Below the pieces are notes generated by a model, which was given only the letters and a program-made list of their open reading frames with translations, ran no database searches and was not told the DNA's origin. Both the position numbers and the translations under genes were made by a program. A stretch of DNA of 64,000 nucleotides from Komagataeibacter sp. FNDCF1 (GTDB lineage Bacteria; Pseudomonadota; Alphaproteobacteria; Acetobacterales; Acetobacteraceae): NCBI RefSeq assembly GCF_021295335.1, contig NZ_JAIWOT010000001.1:871001-935000 (forward strand). Reading direction: 5' to 3'. This document shows positions 1 through 8,528 of this stretch, one piece after another. Within the stretch, counting starts at the first letter, position 1. Each line of letters opens with the position of its first letter.

Positions 1-51
1 GCATGCGCGACCCTTGCCCGCCGCCTGGGCGCGCGGGCGGAAGGGGAGTGA
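1..51 (+). CDS. Possible 3' end of an upstream gene (partial)
   Basis: Frame 1 is open from the first base and ends with TGA at 49-51. The 16 codons have the G/C-ending bias of real genes here and encode an Arg/Ala-rich tail (ends ...RAEGE). This would be the C-terminus of a gene that starts before the window. It is too short to assign a function and could be chance. Confidence 0.3.
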   Translation, partial: ACATLARRLGARAEGE

Positions 52-111
52 CCGGCCTGCATTGCGCGCGATACCCAATCCCCATTATGTAGGCACGCCA
101 TAAACAACCGC

Positions 112-1563
112 ATGGATTGGGTGAGAAAAATGACAGGACTGGACCCGGATAACTGGGACGCACTGCGCGCACTGGGCCACCAGATGGTGGATGACATGTT
201 CAACCGCCTGTCGACGCTGCGCACCCGTCCGGTCTGGCAGCCGATGCCCACCGCGCTGCGTGAACAGCTGCGTACCGGCCTGCCACATGATCCCACCCCG
301 CCGGAAGAACTCTATGCCCGGTTCCGCGAACTGGTGGAACCGTATTCGACCGGCAACATCCATCCCGGCTTCATGGGCTGGGTGCATGGCGGGGGCACCG
401 CCGTGGGCATGCTGTCCGAACTGCTGGTGGGCGGGCTGAACGCCAATTGCGGCGGCCGGGACCATGCACCGATCGAGGTCGAGCGCGAGGTCATCCGCTG
501 GGCGGCCGAAATGTGCGGCTTCCCGCCAGAAACCACGGGGCTGCTGGTCACCGGGTCCTCCATGGCCAACATGATTGCCGTCATCACCGCCAGCCGTGCC
601 GTGCCGGACGGTCTGGACATGCGGGCAAAGGGCGTGGGCACCCGCAGGCTGGTGGGATATGCCGCTGCCACCGCTCATGGCTGCATATCGCGTGCATTCG
701 ACCTGACCGGCCTGGGCACGGACAGCCTGCGCGTGATCCCGGTCGGTGCGGATAACCGCATGATCCTGCCCGAACTGGAACAGGCCATTGCTCGTGACCG
801 GGCGGCAGGGCTGGAACCTTTCATCGTCATCGGCACGGCGGGCACGGTGGATACCGGTGCGATTGATGACCTGGATGCGCTGGCCGATATCGCGGCGCGG
901 GAAAACATCTGGTTCCATGTCGATGGCGCATTTGGCGCGCTGGCCATGCTGTCCGACACGCTGCGACCTGGCCTGCGCGGGCTGGAACGGGCCGACAGCG
1001 TGGCCTTTGACTTTCATAAATGGGCGCAGGTACAATACGACGCGGGCTGCATACTGGTGCGCAGGCCCGGCGCGCAGGCGGCGGCCTTCGCCCAGTCGCG
1101 CGCCTATCTGGCGCGCGAAGACCGGGGGCTGGCCACCAATGCCCCTTGGTACTGCGACCTCGGCCCCGATCTGTCACGGGGGTTCCGTGCGCTCAAGGTA
1201 TGGATGACGCTGGGTACCTATGGTGCGGATGGCATGGGCGAGATGATCGCCAACTGCTGCGCCATTGCCCGCCATCTTGCCCGCGCGGTGGAAGCCAGTC
1301 CCCGGCTGGAACTGCTGGCGCCTGTCACGTTGAACATCGTGTGCTTCCGCATCATGGCGCCCGTAGACGATCTGGACCATTTCAATGGCGAGGTGGTGAA
1401 GGACCTGCACGAAAGCGGGATTGCCGCACCGTCCACAACCATCATCAATGGCCACAAGGCCGTGCGTGCCGCCATTGTAAACCACCGCACCACCACAGCC
1501 GATGTGGACCGCATGCTCGATGCCCTGCTGGACCTGGCCGATCGCAGGCTTGCGGCTGGCTGA
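112..1563 (+). CDS. PLP-dependent group II amino-acid decarboxylase
   Basis: A 483-residue cytoplasmic pyridoxal-phosphate enzyme of the aromatic-L-amino-acid/glutamate/histidine decarboxylase superfamily. Visible features are the PLP-lysine motif DFHKW (Lys303), the preceding conserved HVDGAFG segment (Asp/Ala contacting the PLP ring) and the N-terminal NIHPGFMGWVHGG substrate-entry motif. The length fits the family (about 470-510). The exact substrate (tyrosine, DOPA, tryptophan, or another) cannot be read from the sequence. The ATG at 112 is the first in frame after a stop; GTG and ATG codons shortly downstream cannot be excluded. It stands alone on the plus strand, convergent with the cobT operon, and shares its 3' flank with that operon's terminator. 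Confidence 0.85.
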   Translation: MDWVRKMTGLDPDNWDALRALGHQMVDDMFNRLSTLRTRPVWQPMPTALREQLRTGLPHDPTPPEELYARFRELVEPYSTGNIHPGFMGWVHGGGTAVGMLSELLVGGLNANCGGRDHAPIEVEREVIRWAAEMCGFPPETTGLLVTGSSMANMIAVITASRAVPDGLDMRAKGVGTRRLVGYAAATAHGCISRAFDLTGLGTDSLRVIPVGADNRMILPELEQAIARDRAAGLEPFIVIGTAGTVDTGAIDDLDALADIAARENIWFHVDGAFGALAMLSDTLRPGLRGLERADSVAFDFHKWAQVQYDAGCILVRRPGAQAAAFAQSRAYLAREDRGLATNAPWYCDLGPDLSRGFRALKVWMTLGTYGADGMGEMIANCCAIARHLARAVEASPRLELLAPVTLNIVCFRIMAPVDDLDHFNGEVVKDLHESGIAAPSTTIINGHKAVRAAIVNHRTTTADVDRMLDALLDLADRRLAAG

Positions 1564-1566
1564 ACA

Positions 1567-1600
1567 TGAAAAACCCCGCTCCATGAACCGGAGCGGGGCA
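1567..1600 (-). terminator. Intrinsic terminator of the cobS-cobT operon
   Basis: A 9-bp perfect GC-rich stem (1574-1582 with 1590-1598) has a 7-nt loop. Read on the minus strand it is followed directly by five T residues (complement of 1569-1573). It lies 25 bp past the cobT stop codon. The stem is symmetric, so it may also slow plus-strand transcripts leaving the decarboxylase gene. Confidence 0.8.
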
Positions 1601-1624
1601 GGAAATACCAAGCAGTCCGGCCGG

Positions 1625-3520
1625 TCAGCCCCCGCGTCGGGGCTTGGTTGCCGCTTCCTCGGCAAACAGTTCGGACAGTTTCTTCATCATCGTGCCGCCC
1701 AGTTCTTCCGGGTCGGTAATGGTCACGGCGCGACGGTAGTAGCGTGTCACGTCATGGCCAATGCCAATGGCCAGCAGTTCGGTGCTGGTACGGGTCTCGA
1801 TATGGGCGATGACCTCGCGCAGGTGGTTTTCCAGATAGGAACCGGGATTGGCCGACAGCGTGCTGTCATCTACCGGCGCGCCATCGGAAATGACCATCAG
1901 GATGCGCCGTACCTCTGCCCGCCCGGCCAGCCTGCGCTGGGCCCAGAGCAAGGCCTCGCCATCAATGTTTTCCTTGAGCAGCCCCTCACGCAGCATGAGA
2001 CCAAGGTTACGCCGCGCGCGCCGCCACGGCATGTCGGCGGCCTTGTACACGATATGGCGCAGGTCATTCAGCCTGCCGGGATTTTCCGGCTTGCCCGCCT
2101 GGCTCCAGGCTTCCCGGCTGCGGCCACCCTTCCATGCGCGTGTGGTAAAGCCCAGAACCTCCACCTTGACCGCGCAGCGTTCCAGCGTACGGGCCAGGAT
2201 ATCGCCACACATGGCGGCAACCGAGATCGGGCGCCCGCGCATGGAACCGGAATTATCGATCAGCAATGTCACGACCGTATCACGGAAATCCGTGTCCCGT
2301 TCCCGCTTGTAGGACAGCGAGAGCATGGGATTGACCACGATGCGCGAAAGCCGCCCGGCGTCGAGCATGCCTTCCTCCAGGTCGAATTCCCACGCCCGGG
2401 TCTGCTGCGCCATGAGCTTGCGCTGCAGCCGGTTGGCCAGTTTGGACACAACGCCCTGCATGCTGACAAGCTGCTGGTCCAGCGTCTGGCGCAGGCGGAA
2501 CAGTTCTTCCGCGTCGCACAGGTCCTCGGCTGCTATTTCCTCGTCATAAACAGTGGTGAAGGCACGGTAGGCGGGAAGCGTGCCTTCCTGTTCGGGGCTT
2601 TCCTCACCGGGGCCACCCGCTTCTTCCGACCCGCTGGCGGTGCCACCCTGTTCACCGTCCTCCGGCTCATCATCACCTGCGCCCGTGCCCTGCGACATCT
2701 GCATGGGCTGGGAGCTGTCCTCCTCCTCCGGGCCTTCATCCTGCGGTTCGGGAGTTGCGTCCTCGCCCTGCTCCTCGTCTTCGCTGCTGGCGCTCTCGGC
2801 CTCGGTCGTGCCATCGTCGGCAGCTTCGTCGGGCGTCGTTTCCTGTTCCAGCAGCGAACAGGCCATGAGCAGCCTGCGCGCGGCCTGCGCAAAATCGGCC
2901 TGGCTGTCCTGACGTGACGCCATCTCATCCAGCGCGCGGCGGGCGGCGGGCGGCAGGTCATCGTGCCAGCGCGTCATGAGGTCGCGCATGGATTCCACAA
3001 CCGGCTGGCCGGACATGCGCGCACGCGCCAGCAGCCCGAGCGCCACGGGCGTGGGCAGCCGGGTATGGCTGGGCAGGCGGTCCAGCCCCAGATCCGCGCA
3101 TTCCTGCGCCAGACGGGCATCGAGATTGGCGGCAACACCCGCCATGTGCCGCGCGCCAAGGCTTTCCACCCGTGCCTGCTCGAGCGTGTCATAGACTTCC
3201 CGTGCCTCACCCGCGGGCGGGCGGGCACGGTCATGCAGGCCCGTATCATGATGGCGCAGGCGCAGGGCCGCGGCATCGGCAGCACCGCGCATACGGGTCA
3301 TTTCCGCATCCGTCATGCGGCGTGAGGGATGGGGCAGGCGCACATGCGAACCGGTGACCGAGACACCGGACGGCACAGGACCGTTAAGGAACGAGACCTC
3401 CGTCTGGGCCTGGCCGCCCATGGCGCGCACGGCGCCTACGGTCGCGCGCTTGAAGCGCTCGGCCTGCCGTGCCTCGATCTCGGCCTGGGGAGTGGGGGAT
3501 TTTTTCCCGTTTTCACGCAT
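1625..3520 (-). CDS. cobT: Cobaltochelatase subunit CobT
   Basis: A 631-residue large AAA-type partner subunit of aerobic cobaltochelatase. The CobN-CobS-CobT complex inserts Co2+ into hydrogenobyrinic acid a,c-diamide in adenosylcobalamin synthesis. The N-terminal region is helical. Residues about 229-312 form a very acidic Glu/Asp/Ser/Gly-rich linker. The C-terminal von Willebrand A-like domain carries the MIDAS motif DNSGSM (422-427) and a later SDG motif. This layout is diagnostic of CobT. The ATG lies 18 bp after the cobS stop, so the two genes are co-transcribed. cobN is not in the window. Confidence 0.95.
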   Translation of the reverse strand: MRENGKKSPTPQAEIEARQAERFKRATVGAVRAMGGQAQTEVSFLNGPVPSGVSVTGSHVRLPHPSRRMTDAEMTRMRGAADAAALRLRHHDTGLHDRARPPAGEAREVYDTLEQARVESLGARHMAGVAANLDARLAQECADLGLDRLPSHTRLPTPVALGLLARARMSGQPVVESMRDLMTRWHDDLPPAARRALDEMASRQDSQADFAQAARRLLMACSLLEQETTPDEAADDGTTEAESASSEDEEQGEDATPEPQDEGPEEEDSSQPMQMSQGTGAGDDEPEDGEQGGTASGSEEAGGPGEESPEQEGTLPAYRAFTTVYDEEIAAEDLCDAEELFRLRQTLDQQLVSMQGVVSKLANRLQRKLMAQQTRAWEFDLEEGMLDAGRLSRIVVNPMLSLSYKRERDTDFRDTVVTLLIDNSGSMRGRPISVAAMCGDILARTLERCAVKVEVLGFTTRAWKGGRSREAWSQAGKPENPGRLNDLRHIVYKAADMPWRRARRNLGLMLREGLLKENIDGEALLWAQRRLAGRAEVRRILMVISDGAPVDDSTLSANPGSYLENHLREVIAHIETRTSTELLAIGIGHDVTRYYRRAVTITDPEELGGTMMKKLSELFAEEAATKPRRGG

Positions 3521-3538
3521 GGATCGCCTGTCCTGCCA

Positions 3539-4585
3539 TCAGCCCCTGGGCGCCAGCGGACTGGCGTTGAAGCAGCGCTGGTAATATTCCGCCACCGTGG
3601 GGCGCTCCGCCTCGTCACACTTGTTGAGGAAGGTAACGCGGAAGGCAAAGGCAAGATCATTGAAAATGCGGAAGTTCTCCGCCCAGCTGATCACCGTGCG
3701 CGGTGACATGACGGTGGAGATGTCCCCCGCGATGAAGCCCGAGCGCGTCAGGTCCGCCAGCGCCACCATGCTCTCCACCCGCCTGCGCCCGGCTTCGTCC
3801 TTTTTCGGGTCGATACCCATCTTGGCCAGCACGATGGCGGTTTCCTGTGCATGGGGCAGGTAGTTGAGCGTGGTCACGATGTTCCAGCGGTCCATCTGGC
3901 CCTGGTTGATCTGCTGAGTGCCATGGTACAGCCCCGTCGTATCACCCAGACCCACGGTATTGGCGGTGGCGAACAGGCGGAAGAAAGGATGCGGGCGGAT
4001 GACACGGTTCTGGTCGAGCAGCGTCAGGTGGCCTTCCACCTCCAGCACGCGCTGGATCACGAACATCACGTCCGGCCGGCCGGCATCATATTCATCAAAT
4101 ACCAGGGCACAGGGGTGCTGCAGGCCCCAGGGCAGCAGACCTTCGCGGAATTCGGTGATCTGCTGGCCATCCTTCAGCACGATCGCATCCTTGCCCACCA
4201 GGTCGATGCGCGAGATGTGACTGTCGAGATTGATGCGCACGCTGGGCCAGTTCAGGCGTGCCGCCACCTGCTCGATATGCGAGGACTTGCCCGTGCCGTG
4301 ATAGCCCTGGACCATGACACGGCGGTTGAAGGCAAATCCGGCAAGAATGGCCAGCGTGGTGTCGTGGTCGAATTTATAGGACGGATCGATCTCGGGCACG
4401 TGTTCCGTGCGCACGGAAAAAGCCGGGACCTTCATGTCGCTGTCGATGCCGAACACATCGCGCGCCGTGACCTCCAGATCTGGGGCGGAGACAGCCGAAA
4501 TGGCGGGAAGCGGGTTGCCATTGGCATCCACTGCGGCAGTTGTCAGGTCTGCGGGTTCGTTCATCTGCTTTTTCTCGTCCGTCAC
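3539..4585 (-). CDS. cobS: Cobaltochelatase subunit CobS (AAA+ ATPase)
   Basis: The 348-residue motor subunit of aerobic cobaltochelatase hydrolyses ATP in a ring with CobT to drive cobalt insertion by CobN. Walker A is GYHGTGKSS (94-102) and Walker B is LVFDEYD (161-167). A sensor-type ATANT segment follows. Length matches the family (about 330 aa). It is followed by cobT with an 18-bp gap and preceded by a J-domain gene. This dnaJ-like/cobS/cobT trio is a recurrent alphaproteobacterial arrangement. The first ATG (MTDEKKQM) is taken as start; an alternative Met lies seven codons on. Confidence 0.95.
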   Translation of the reverse strand: MTDEKKQMNEPADLTTAAVDANGNPLPAISAVSAPDLEVTARDVFGIDSDMKVPAFSVRTEHVPEIDPSYKFDHDTTLAILAGFAFNRRVMVQGYHGTGKSSHIEQVAARLNWPSVRINLDSHISRIDLVGKDAIVLKDGQQITEFREGLLPWGLQHPCALVFDEYDAGRPDVMFVIQRVLEVEGHLTLLDQNRVIRPHPFFRLFATANTVGLGDTTGLYHGTQQINQGQMDRWNIVTTLNYLPHAQETAIVLAKMGIDPKKDEAGRRRVESMVALADLTRSGFIAGDISTVMSPRTVISWAENFRIFNDLAFAFRVTFLNKCDEAERPTVAEYYQRCFNASPLAPRG

Positions 4586-4717
4586 TTCGTCGGTTTTGGC
4601 CCGTCATGCCTGCGCGGGGCGTGCATACCGGGCCTTGACTATAGGCATATATGTAACAGCCTGCCAGTCCATGGCGGCGTTACGATGGGAACGCACCGGT
4701 ATTGTGGTGGTGTGCAT

Positions 4718-5344
4718 TCAGGCGCTGCGGGCCATGCCATCCTGCCCGCCTGCCGCCACAAGGTGGGCCCGCACGGCGGCATAGGCAATGTTTATGCCCT
4801 TGAAGCGTTCTTCCGCCCTGCGGTCGCCGCCATTGGCATCGGGGTGGTGGCGGCGGGCAAGGTCCTTGTAGCGGGCCTTGAGTTCCTCCATCGAGACGGG
4901 CCAGCCCAGATCGAGCACCCCCAGCGGATATCTGAGCGCCTGCGGCGCGTCCGCGCGACGGTCTTCCTCCTGCCTGCGGCGCGTGGCGCGTGCGCGTGCC
5001 CTTGCCGCCCCCCTGAGCAGGTCCAGGGGGTCGAGCACGTCTTCCTCGCTGAAGGCATGGGCGGCGCCTCCCTGTCCCAGTTTCCAGGACGGGCGGTTCC
5101 ATGACGTATCGGCACGGATATGCGCCTCGATCTGGCCGGGGCTCATGCCACGGTAGTAGTCCCACCGCGAATTGTACTCGCGCACGTGTTCAAGGCAGAA
5201 CCAGAAATACTTGTTCAGCGCATCACGTGATCGCGGCGCCCGGTAGCCTGCGGGCTTGTCGCAGTCATGCATGTCGCAGCAGCGGTCCGGAGCATCCGGA
5301 TCGGGGTCAAAGGCGCGGTGCCGGGTGTTCCTTCTCTTCATCAT
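4718..5344 (-). CDS. J-domain (DnaJ-like) protein
   Basis: A 208-residue cytoplasmic protein with a C-terminal J domain at about 140-192. The HPD tripeptide that stimulates DnaK ATPase is at 167-169. The N-terminal half has a cysteine-containing segment (RCCDMHDC, then FWFCLEH) followed by an aromatic-rich stretch and an Arg/Ala-rich helix; it lacks the G/F region and zinc finger of true DnaJ. It sits upstream of cobS with a 132-bp gap, and homologues sit here in many alphaproteobacteria, which suggests a co-chaperone for the chelatase or a separate housekeeping role. The start is the ATG pair at 5344/5341; further upstream would run into the divergent bolA. Confidence 0.85.
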   Translation of the reverse strand: MMKRRNTRHRAFDPDPDAPDRCCDMHDCDKPAGYRAPRSRDALNKYFWFCLEHVREYNSRWDYYRGMSPGQIEAHIRADTSWNRPSWKLGQGGAAHAFSEEDVLDPLDLLRGAARARARATRRRQEEDRRADAPQALRYPLGVLDLGWPVSMEELKARYKDLARRHHPDANGGDRRAEERFKGINIAYAAVRAHLVAAGGQDGMARSA

Positions 5345-5393
5345 TGTCGTTATGTGCGCCTGTTCATACTTCGTGCAAGAGCGAAGCTGTGCA

Positions 5394-5738
5394 ATGAATG
5401 ATCCCGCTATCATGGAGCCGCCAATGGAACAGCAAGCAACCGGACGGGCCGGACGGATCGAGCGTATCCTACGCGAAAACCTCGCCCCCGTGGAACTGCA
5501 GATCAAGGATGACAGCGCCCGCCACGCCCATCACGTCCACATGCGCGACAATGGCGTGCAGGCAGGTGAAAGTCACTATAACGTGCTGGTCGTCAGCCCC
5601 GCCTTTGATGGCGTGGGCCGCGTGCAGCGCTCCCGCATGGTGCATGACCTGCTGGCGGCCGAGTTCGCAGGGGGGATGCATGCGCTCTCCCTCGTGCTGC
5701 GCACGCCTGCCGAACAGGCACGGATGGATGTGGCATGA
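5394..5738 (+). CDS. bolA: BolA family protein
   Basis: A 114-residue small protein of the BolA family, which partners monothiol glutaredoxins in iron-sulfur and stress/morphology control. The diagnostic segment is GESHYNVLVVSPAF, followed by the helix with R(S)RMVHDLL. The start is uncertain: ATG at 5394 has no clear ribosome site, whereas ATG at 5424 (MEQQATG) is preceded by GGAG at a good distance and may be the true one. It is divergent from the J-domain gene and overlaps the next gene by 4 bp (ATGA), so it forms a two-gene operon with the LolA-like gene. Confidence 0.9.
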   Translation: MNDPAIMEPPMEQQATGRAGRIERILRENLAPVELQIKDDSARHAHHVHMRDNGVQAGESHYNVLVVSPAFDGVGRVQRSRMVHDLLAAEFAGGMHALSLVLRTPAEQARMDVA

Positions 5739-6361
5739 AGCCTGCTTTCCCCTTTGCCACGCGGCGGCTCATGATGGGTGGGCTGCTGACCCTGCTGGCC
5801 GCCTGCGCCGGCGTGCCCGACCGGCAGGCACTGGACCAGCGCGGCGATATCGAGCGGGTCGAGGCCTACCTGAACACATCACGCGGACTGCAGGCCGATT
5901 TTGTCCAGACATGGCCCGATGGCGGCAAGGGACAGGGGGTCATGCATTATGATCCCGGCCGGCTGCGCCTGGACTACACCACGCCGGGGGCGATGAAGCT
6001 GGTGGCGGCCGATGGCCACCTGCTGTTTGTCGATCACCGCCGCGAATCGGTCACCCGCATGTCACTTGGCCACCAGCCGCTCGGCCTGATCCTGGAACAG
6101 CCCGTGCATCTGTCCGGCCAGATCTTGGTCACGGCGGTGCAGCATGGCGCAAACAGCCTGCAGGTCTCGCTTGCGCGCGCGGACAGCCCGTCACAGGGGA
6201 TCCTCACGCTCGGATTCTCCGATATCGGGGGCAGGCTCTCGCTGCTCGTGATCGAGATGACGGATGTGGAACGCCAGCACATCCGCCTTGACCTGAGCAA
6301 TGCCGCGGCAAGCGGGCAGCCCTGGCCCGACACGATGTTTACCCTGTCCGCCAGCAATTAA
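5735..6361 (+). CDS. LolA-like outer-membrane lipoprotein carrier protein
   Basis: A 208-residue exported protein. The N-terminus has arginines, a hydrophobic run and LLAAC, which could be a lipobox (cleavage before Cys) or part of a signal peptide. The rest follows the LolA pattern: VEAYLNTSRGLQADFVQ, then a GxGxMHYDPGRLRLDY segment and alternating beta strands. LolA ferries lipoproteins across the periplasm to the outer membrane; a lipidated LolA-like protein would act at a membrane. Its start overlaps the bolA stop codon. It converges on lipB. The general fold assignment is firm; true LolA function is inferred. Confidence 0.8.
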   Translation: MKPAFPFATRRLMMGGLLTLLAACAGVPDRQALDQRGDIERVEAYLNTSRGLQADFVQTWPDGGKGQGVMHYDPGRLRLDYTTPGAMKLVAADGHLLFVDHRRESVTRMSLGHQPLGLILEQPVHLSGQILVTAVQHGANSLQVSLARADSPSQGILTLGFSDIGGRLSLLVIEMTDVERQHIRLDLSNAAASGQPWPDTMFTLSASN

Positions 6362-6372
6362 ATGTGAGAGCG

Positions 6373-6395
6373 GCGCACGGGTTACCCCCGTGCGC
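6373..6395. terminator. Hairpin between convergent lolA-like gene and lipB
   Basis: A perfect 9-bp GC-rich stem (6373-6381 with 6387-6395) with a 5-nt loop lies at the junction of two convergent genes and overlaps the end of lipB. There is no T-tract on either side, so it may be a weak or factor-assisted bidirectional terminator. Confidence 0.4.
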
Positions 6396-7056
6396 AGGGA
6401 ATCGGGCCAAAGCATTCCGGCCAGGTCGCGGCCAGTGCCGCGTCCACATCCTGCATGGTCGCATGCCGCCCCAGTTTCGCCAGGCTGGTCACACCGTAGT
6501 CGCTGATGCCACAGGGCACGATCCCGCCAAAATCACTCAGGTCAGGCGCCACATTGAGCGCCACCCCATGCCAGCTGACCCAGCGCGATACACGCACGCC
6601 GATGGCAGCCACCTTTTCTTCCCGTCCCGTGGCGGGATCGACCACCCACACCCCGATACGCTCGGCCCGACGCTCGCCAGCCACATCGAAGCGGGCGAGG
6701 GCACGGATCAGCCATTCCTCCAGCGTGTGGACATAGGCGCGCAGGTCACGCGCGGGCACCATGCCGTGGGGTTTCGCCAGATCCAGCATGGCATAGGCCA
6801 CCCGCTGCCCCGGGCCATGATAGGTCCACTGCCCGCCACGCCCGGCGGGATAGGTCGGATAGCCCCGTGGGTTGAACAGGTCCGATTCCCGGGCCGAGGT
6901 GCCAGCGGTATAGGTGGGGGGATGTTCAAGCAGCCACACGCGCTCGGGCATCGTGCCCCCCCGAATTCCGCGGGCCTGGGCCTCCATTTCCGCCAGTGCG
7001 GTCGGGTAGGGGACCAGATCCGGCGCCCTGTGCCATAAAAACTCGTTTTCAGTCAT
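6382..7056 (-). CDS. lipB: Lipoyl(octanoyl) transferase LipB
   Basis: Transfers octanoyl groups from octanoyl-ACP to lipoyl domains of E2 subunits and GcvH in the cytoplasm, the first step of protein lipoylation. About 224 residues. Seen: [12 protein letters not shown], the [12 protein letters not shown] substrate-pocket motif, the catalytic lysine in [10 protein letters not shown] (Lys148) and the catalytic cysteine in [14 protein letters not shown] (Cys182). The Met at 7056 (MTENEF) is preferred. An in-frame start six codons upstream at 7074 is also possible. Monocistronic on the minus strand, with a tRNA gene on the other side. Confidence 0.95.
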   Translation of the reverse strand: MTENEFLWHRAPDLVPYPTALAEMEAQARGIRGGTMPERVWLLEHPPTYTAGTSARESDLFNPRGYPTYPAGRGGQWTYHGPGQRVAYAMLDLAKPHGMVPARDLRAYVHTLEEWLIRALARFDVAGERRAERIGVWVVDPATGREEKVAAIGVRVSRWVSWHGVALNVAPDLSDFGGIVPCGISDYGVTSLAKLGRHATMQDVDAALAATWPECFGPIPCARG

Positions 7057-7134
7057 TGCCCGCGCGCCTTCCATCGGTTATACGCCCCTTCATCGTCATG
7101 ACGGTATCGCCCAGTCGATCATCGTTGTCACGTT

Positions 7135-7220
7135 GCGGCCATGGCGGAATGGTAGACGCGCAAGCTTGAGGTGCTTGTGGGGGCAACCCCGTGGAAGTTC
7201 GAGTCTTCTTGGCCGCACCA
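7135..7220 (+). tRNA. tRNA-Leu(GAG)
   Basis: An 86-nt class II tRNA. The acceptor stem pairs GCGGCCA with TGGCCGC, the D arm carries GGTAGA, and the anticodon stem CAAGC/GCTTG closes loop TTGAGGT, giving anticodon GAG (reads CUC/CUU). A long variable arm (GGGG-CAA-CCCC) is typical of tRNA-Leu. The T loop is TTCGAGT, and CCA is encoded. Confidence 0.95.
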
Positions 7221-7658
7221 CCCTGTTTTCCTTTAAAAATGCCACGTAACGGGATTCTCTTTCCACAGAAGGGGAGCCCATGCCCGCGCATGTCCCACGC
7301 ATGGATGGCATGATCGCCAGATGGCATGGCAACCGGACGGATACGTCACTTTTCCGGGTAGGACCGCAGGCCGTGCCCTGAAAAAGTCATGATCTCTCCC
7401 CACAAAATCCGTGTATGCCCCTCAACCTGCACAGGAATCGCGCAGGCAACGTTCCATGCATGGAATTGTGACAAAAAGTTGAAACATCCATGATACGTGG
7501 TGGTTTCAGGAAGGAATCGTGATTTAAATCATGTCTGGTCCTGATAGGGCGCGCTACATCCTTGCCATCTGGAAGCACCCCATGCCCTGTTTTCATCATG
7601 ATAACAGACTACAAGGGGATGTTTTCTGTTTCTGTCATGCATCTTGAGGTAAATATTA
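7221..7658 (+). other. 438-bp non-coding region upstream of galU
   Basis: I see no credible gene here. The AT content rises toward galU. It holds a pair of 9-bp direct repeats GATGGCATG (7304-7312 and 7320-7328), a 14-bp perfect palindrome TTCCATGCATGGAA (7452-7465) and a 12-bp palindrome TGATTTAAATCA (7520-7531). It is best read as the promoter and leader of the galU-mutase operon. I could not pick a confident -35/-10 pair. Confidence 0.6.
7520..7531 (+). promoter_or_regulatory. Candidate FNR/Crp-family operator upstream of galU
   Basis: A perfect 12-bp palindrome, TGAT-TTAA-ATCA. It matches the inner core of the FNR/FixK consensus (TTGAT-N4-ATCAA) but lacks the outer T/A on both sides. It is centred about 134 bp upstream of the galU GTG. 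Binding by a Crp/Fnr regulator is inferred from the motif only. Confidence 0.4.
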
Positions 7659-8528
7659 GTGATTAAGCCCCTTAAAAAAGCCGTATTGCCGGTTGCCGGT
7701 CTTGGAACGCGTTTTCTGCCTGCCACCAAGTGCGTGCCCAAGGAAATGCTGACCGTCGTTGACCGTCCGCTCATCCAGTATGCGATTGACGAGGCACGCG
7801 AAGCCGGCATCGAGGAATTCTGCCTCGTTTCCAGCCGGGGCAAGGATTCCCTGATCGATTATTTCGATATTTCCTATGAACTGGAAGACACCCTGAAGGC
7901 CCGCAAGAAGGCGTCGGCCCTGAAGGCGCTGGAAGCAACCCGCGTCACCCCGGGTTCCATGCTGTCCGTGCGCCAGCAGGAGCCGCTGGGCCTGGGCCAC
8001 GCCATCTGGTGTGCGCGTGAGTTCATCGGCAATGACCCGTTTGCCATCCTGCTGCCCGATGACGTAGTGCAGAGCAAGAAGTCGTGCATCGGCCAGCTGG
8101 TCGAGGTCTACAACAAGACCGGCGGCAATGTCCTGGCCGTAACCGAAGTGCCGCGTGAGCAGACCGGCAGCTACGGCATCCTTGATGTTGGCCATGACGA
8201 TGGCAAGACCGTCGAGGTCAAGGGCCTGGTTGAAAAGCCCGACCCGAAGGATGCGCCCTCCACCCTGTCCGTGATCGGCCGTTACGTGCTGACGGCGGAT
8301 GTGCTCAAGCACCTTGCCAAGCTCGAAAAGGGTGCCGGTGGTGAAGTCCAGCTGACGGACGCCATGGCCAAGACCATCGGGCATGTGCCGTTCCACGGGT
8401 TCCGCTACGAAGGCAAGCGTTTCGACTGCGGCAGCAAGGTCGGCTTCCTTGAAGCCCAGATCGCCTTTGCGCTGGAGCGTGAGGAACTGGCGGGCGACGT
8501 TCGGGAATTCCTGAAAAAGTATAAATGA
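7659..8528 (+). CDS. galU: UTP-glucose-1-phosphate uridylyltransferase GalU
   Basis: Makes UDP-glucose from UTP and glucose-1-phosphate, the precursor for bacterial cellulose, acetan-type exopolysaccharide and LPS in acetic acid bacteria. 289 residues, the usual length. The nucleotidyltransferase signature GLGTRFLPATKCVPKEML is at residues 14-31. Downstream motifs are EPLGLGHAIW and the VEKPDP region. The start is GTG at 7659, with GAGG about 9 bp upstream. The gene overlaps the following phosphohexomutase by 4 bp (ATGA), so the two enzymes are translationally coupled. Confidence 0.96.
   Translation: MIKPLKKAVLPVAGLGTRFLPATKCVPKEMLTVVDRPLIQYAIDEAREAGIEEFCLVSSRGKDSLIDYFDISYELEDTLKARKKASALKALEATRVTPGSMLSVRQQEPLGLGHAIWCAREFIGNDPFAILLPDDVVQSKKSCIGQLVEVYNKTGGNVLAVTEVPREQTGSYGILDVGHDDGKTVEVKGLVEKPDPKDAPSTLSVIGRYVLTADVLKHLAKLEKGAGGEVQLTDAMAKTIGHVPFHGFRYEGKRFDCGSKVGFLEAQIAFALEREELAGDVREFLKKYK

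Noticed and set aside
1502-2917. A plus-strand open frame opposite cobT
   Set aside because: Shadow of the CobT acidic region; the Leu/Ser-rich runs are reverse readings of Glu/Asp codons.
7135-7220. tRNA-Leu as an attachment site for an integrated element
   Set aside because: No repeat of the tRNA 3' end, integrase or foreign-looking genes lie nearby; flanking genes are core.
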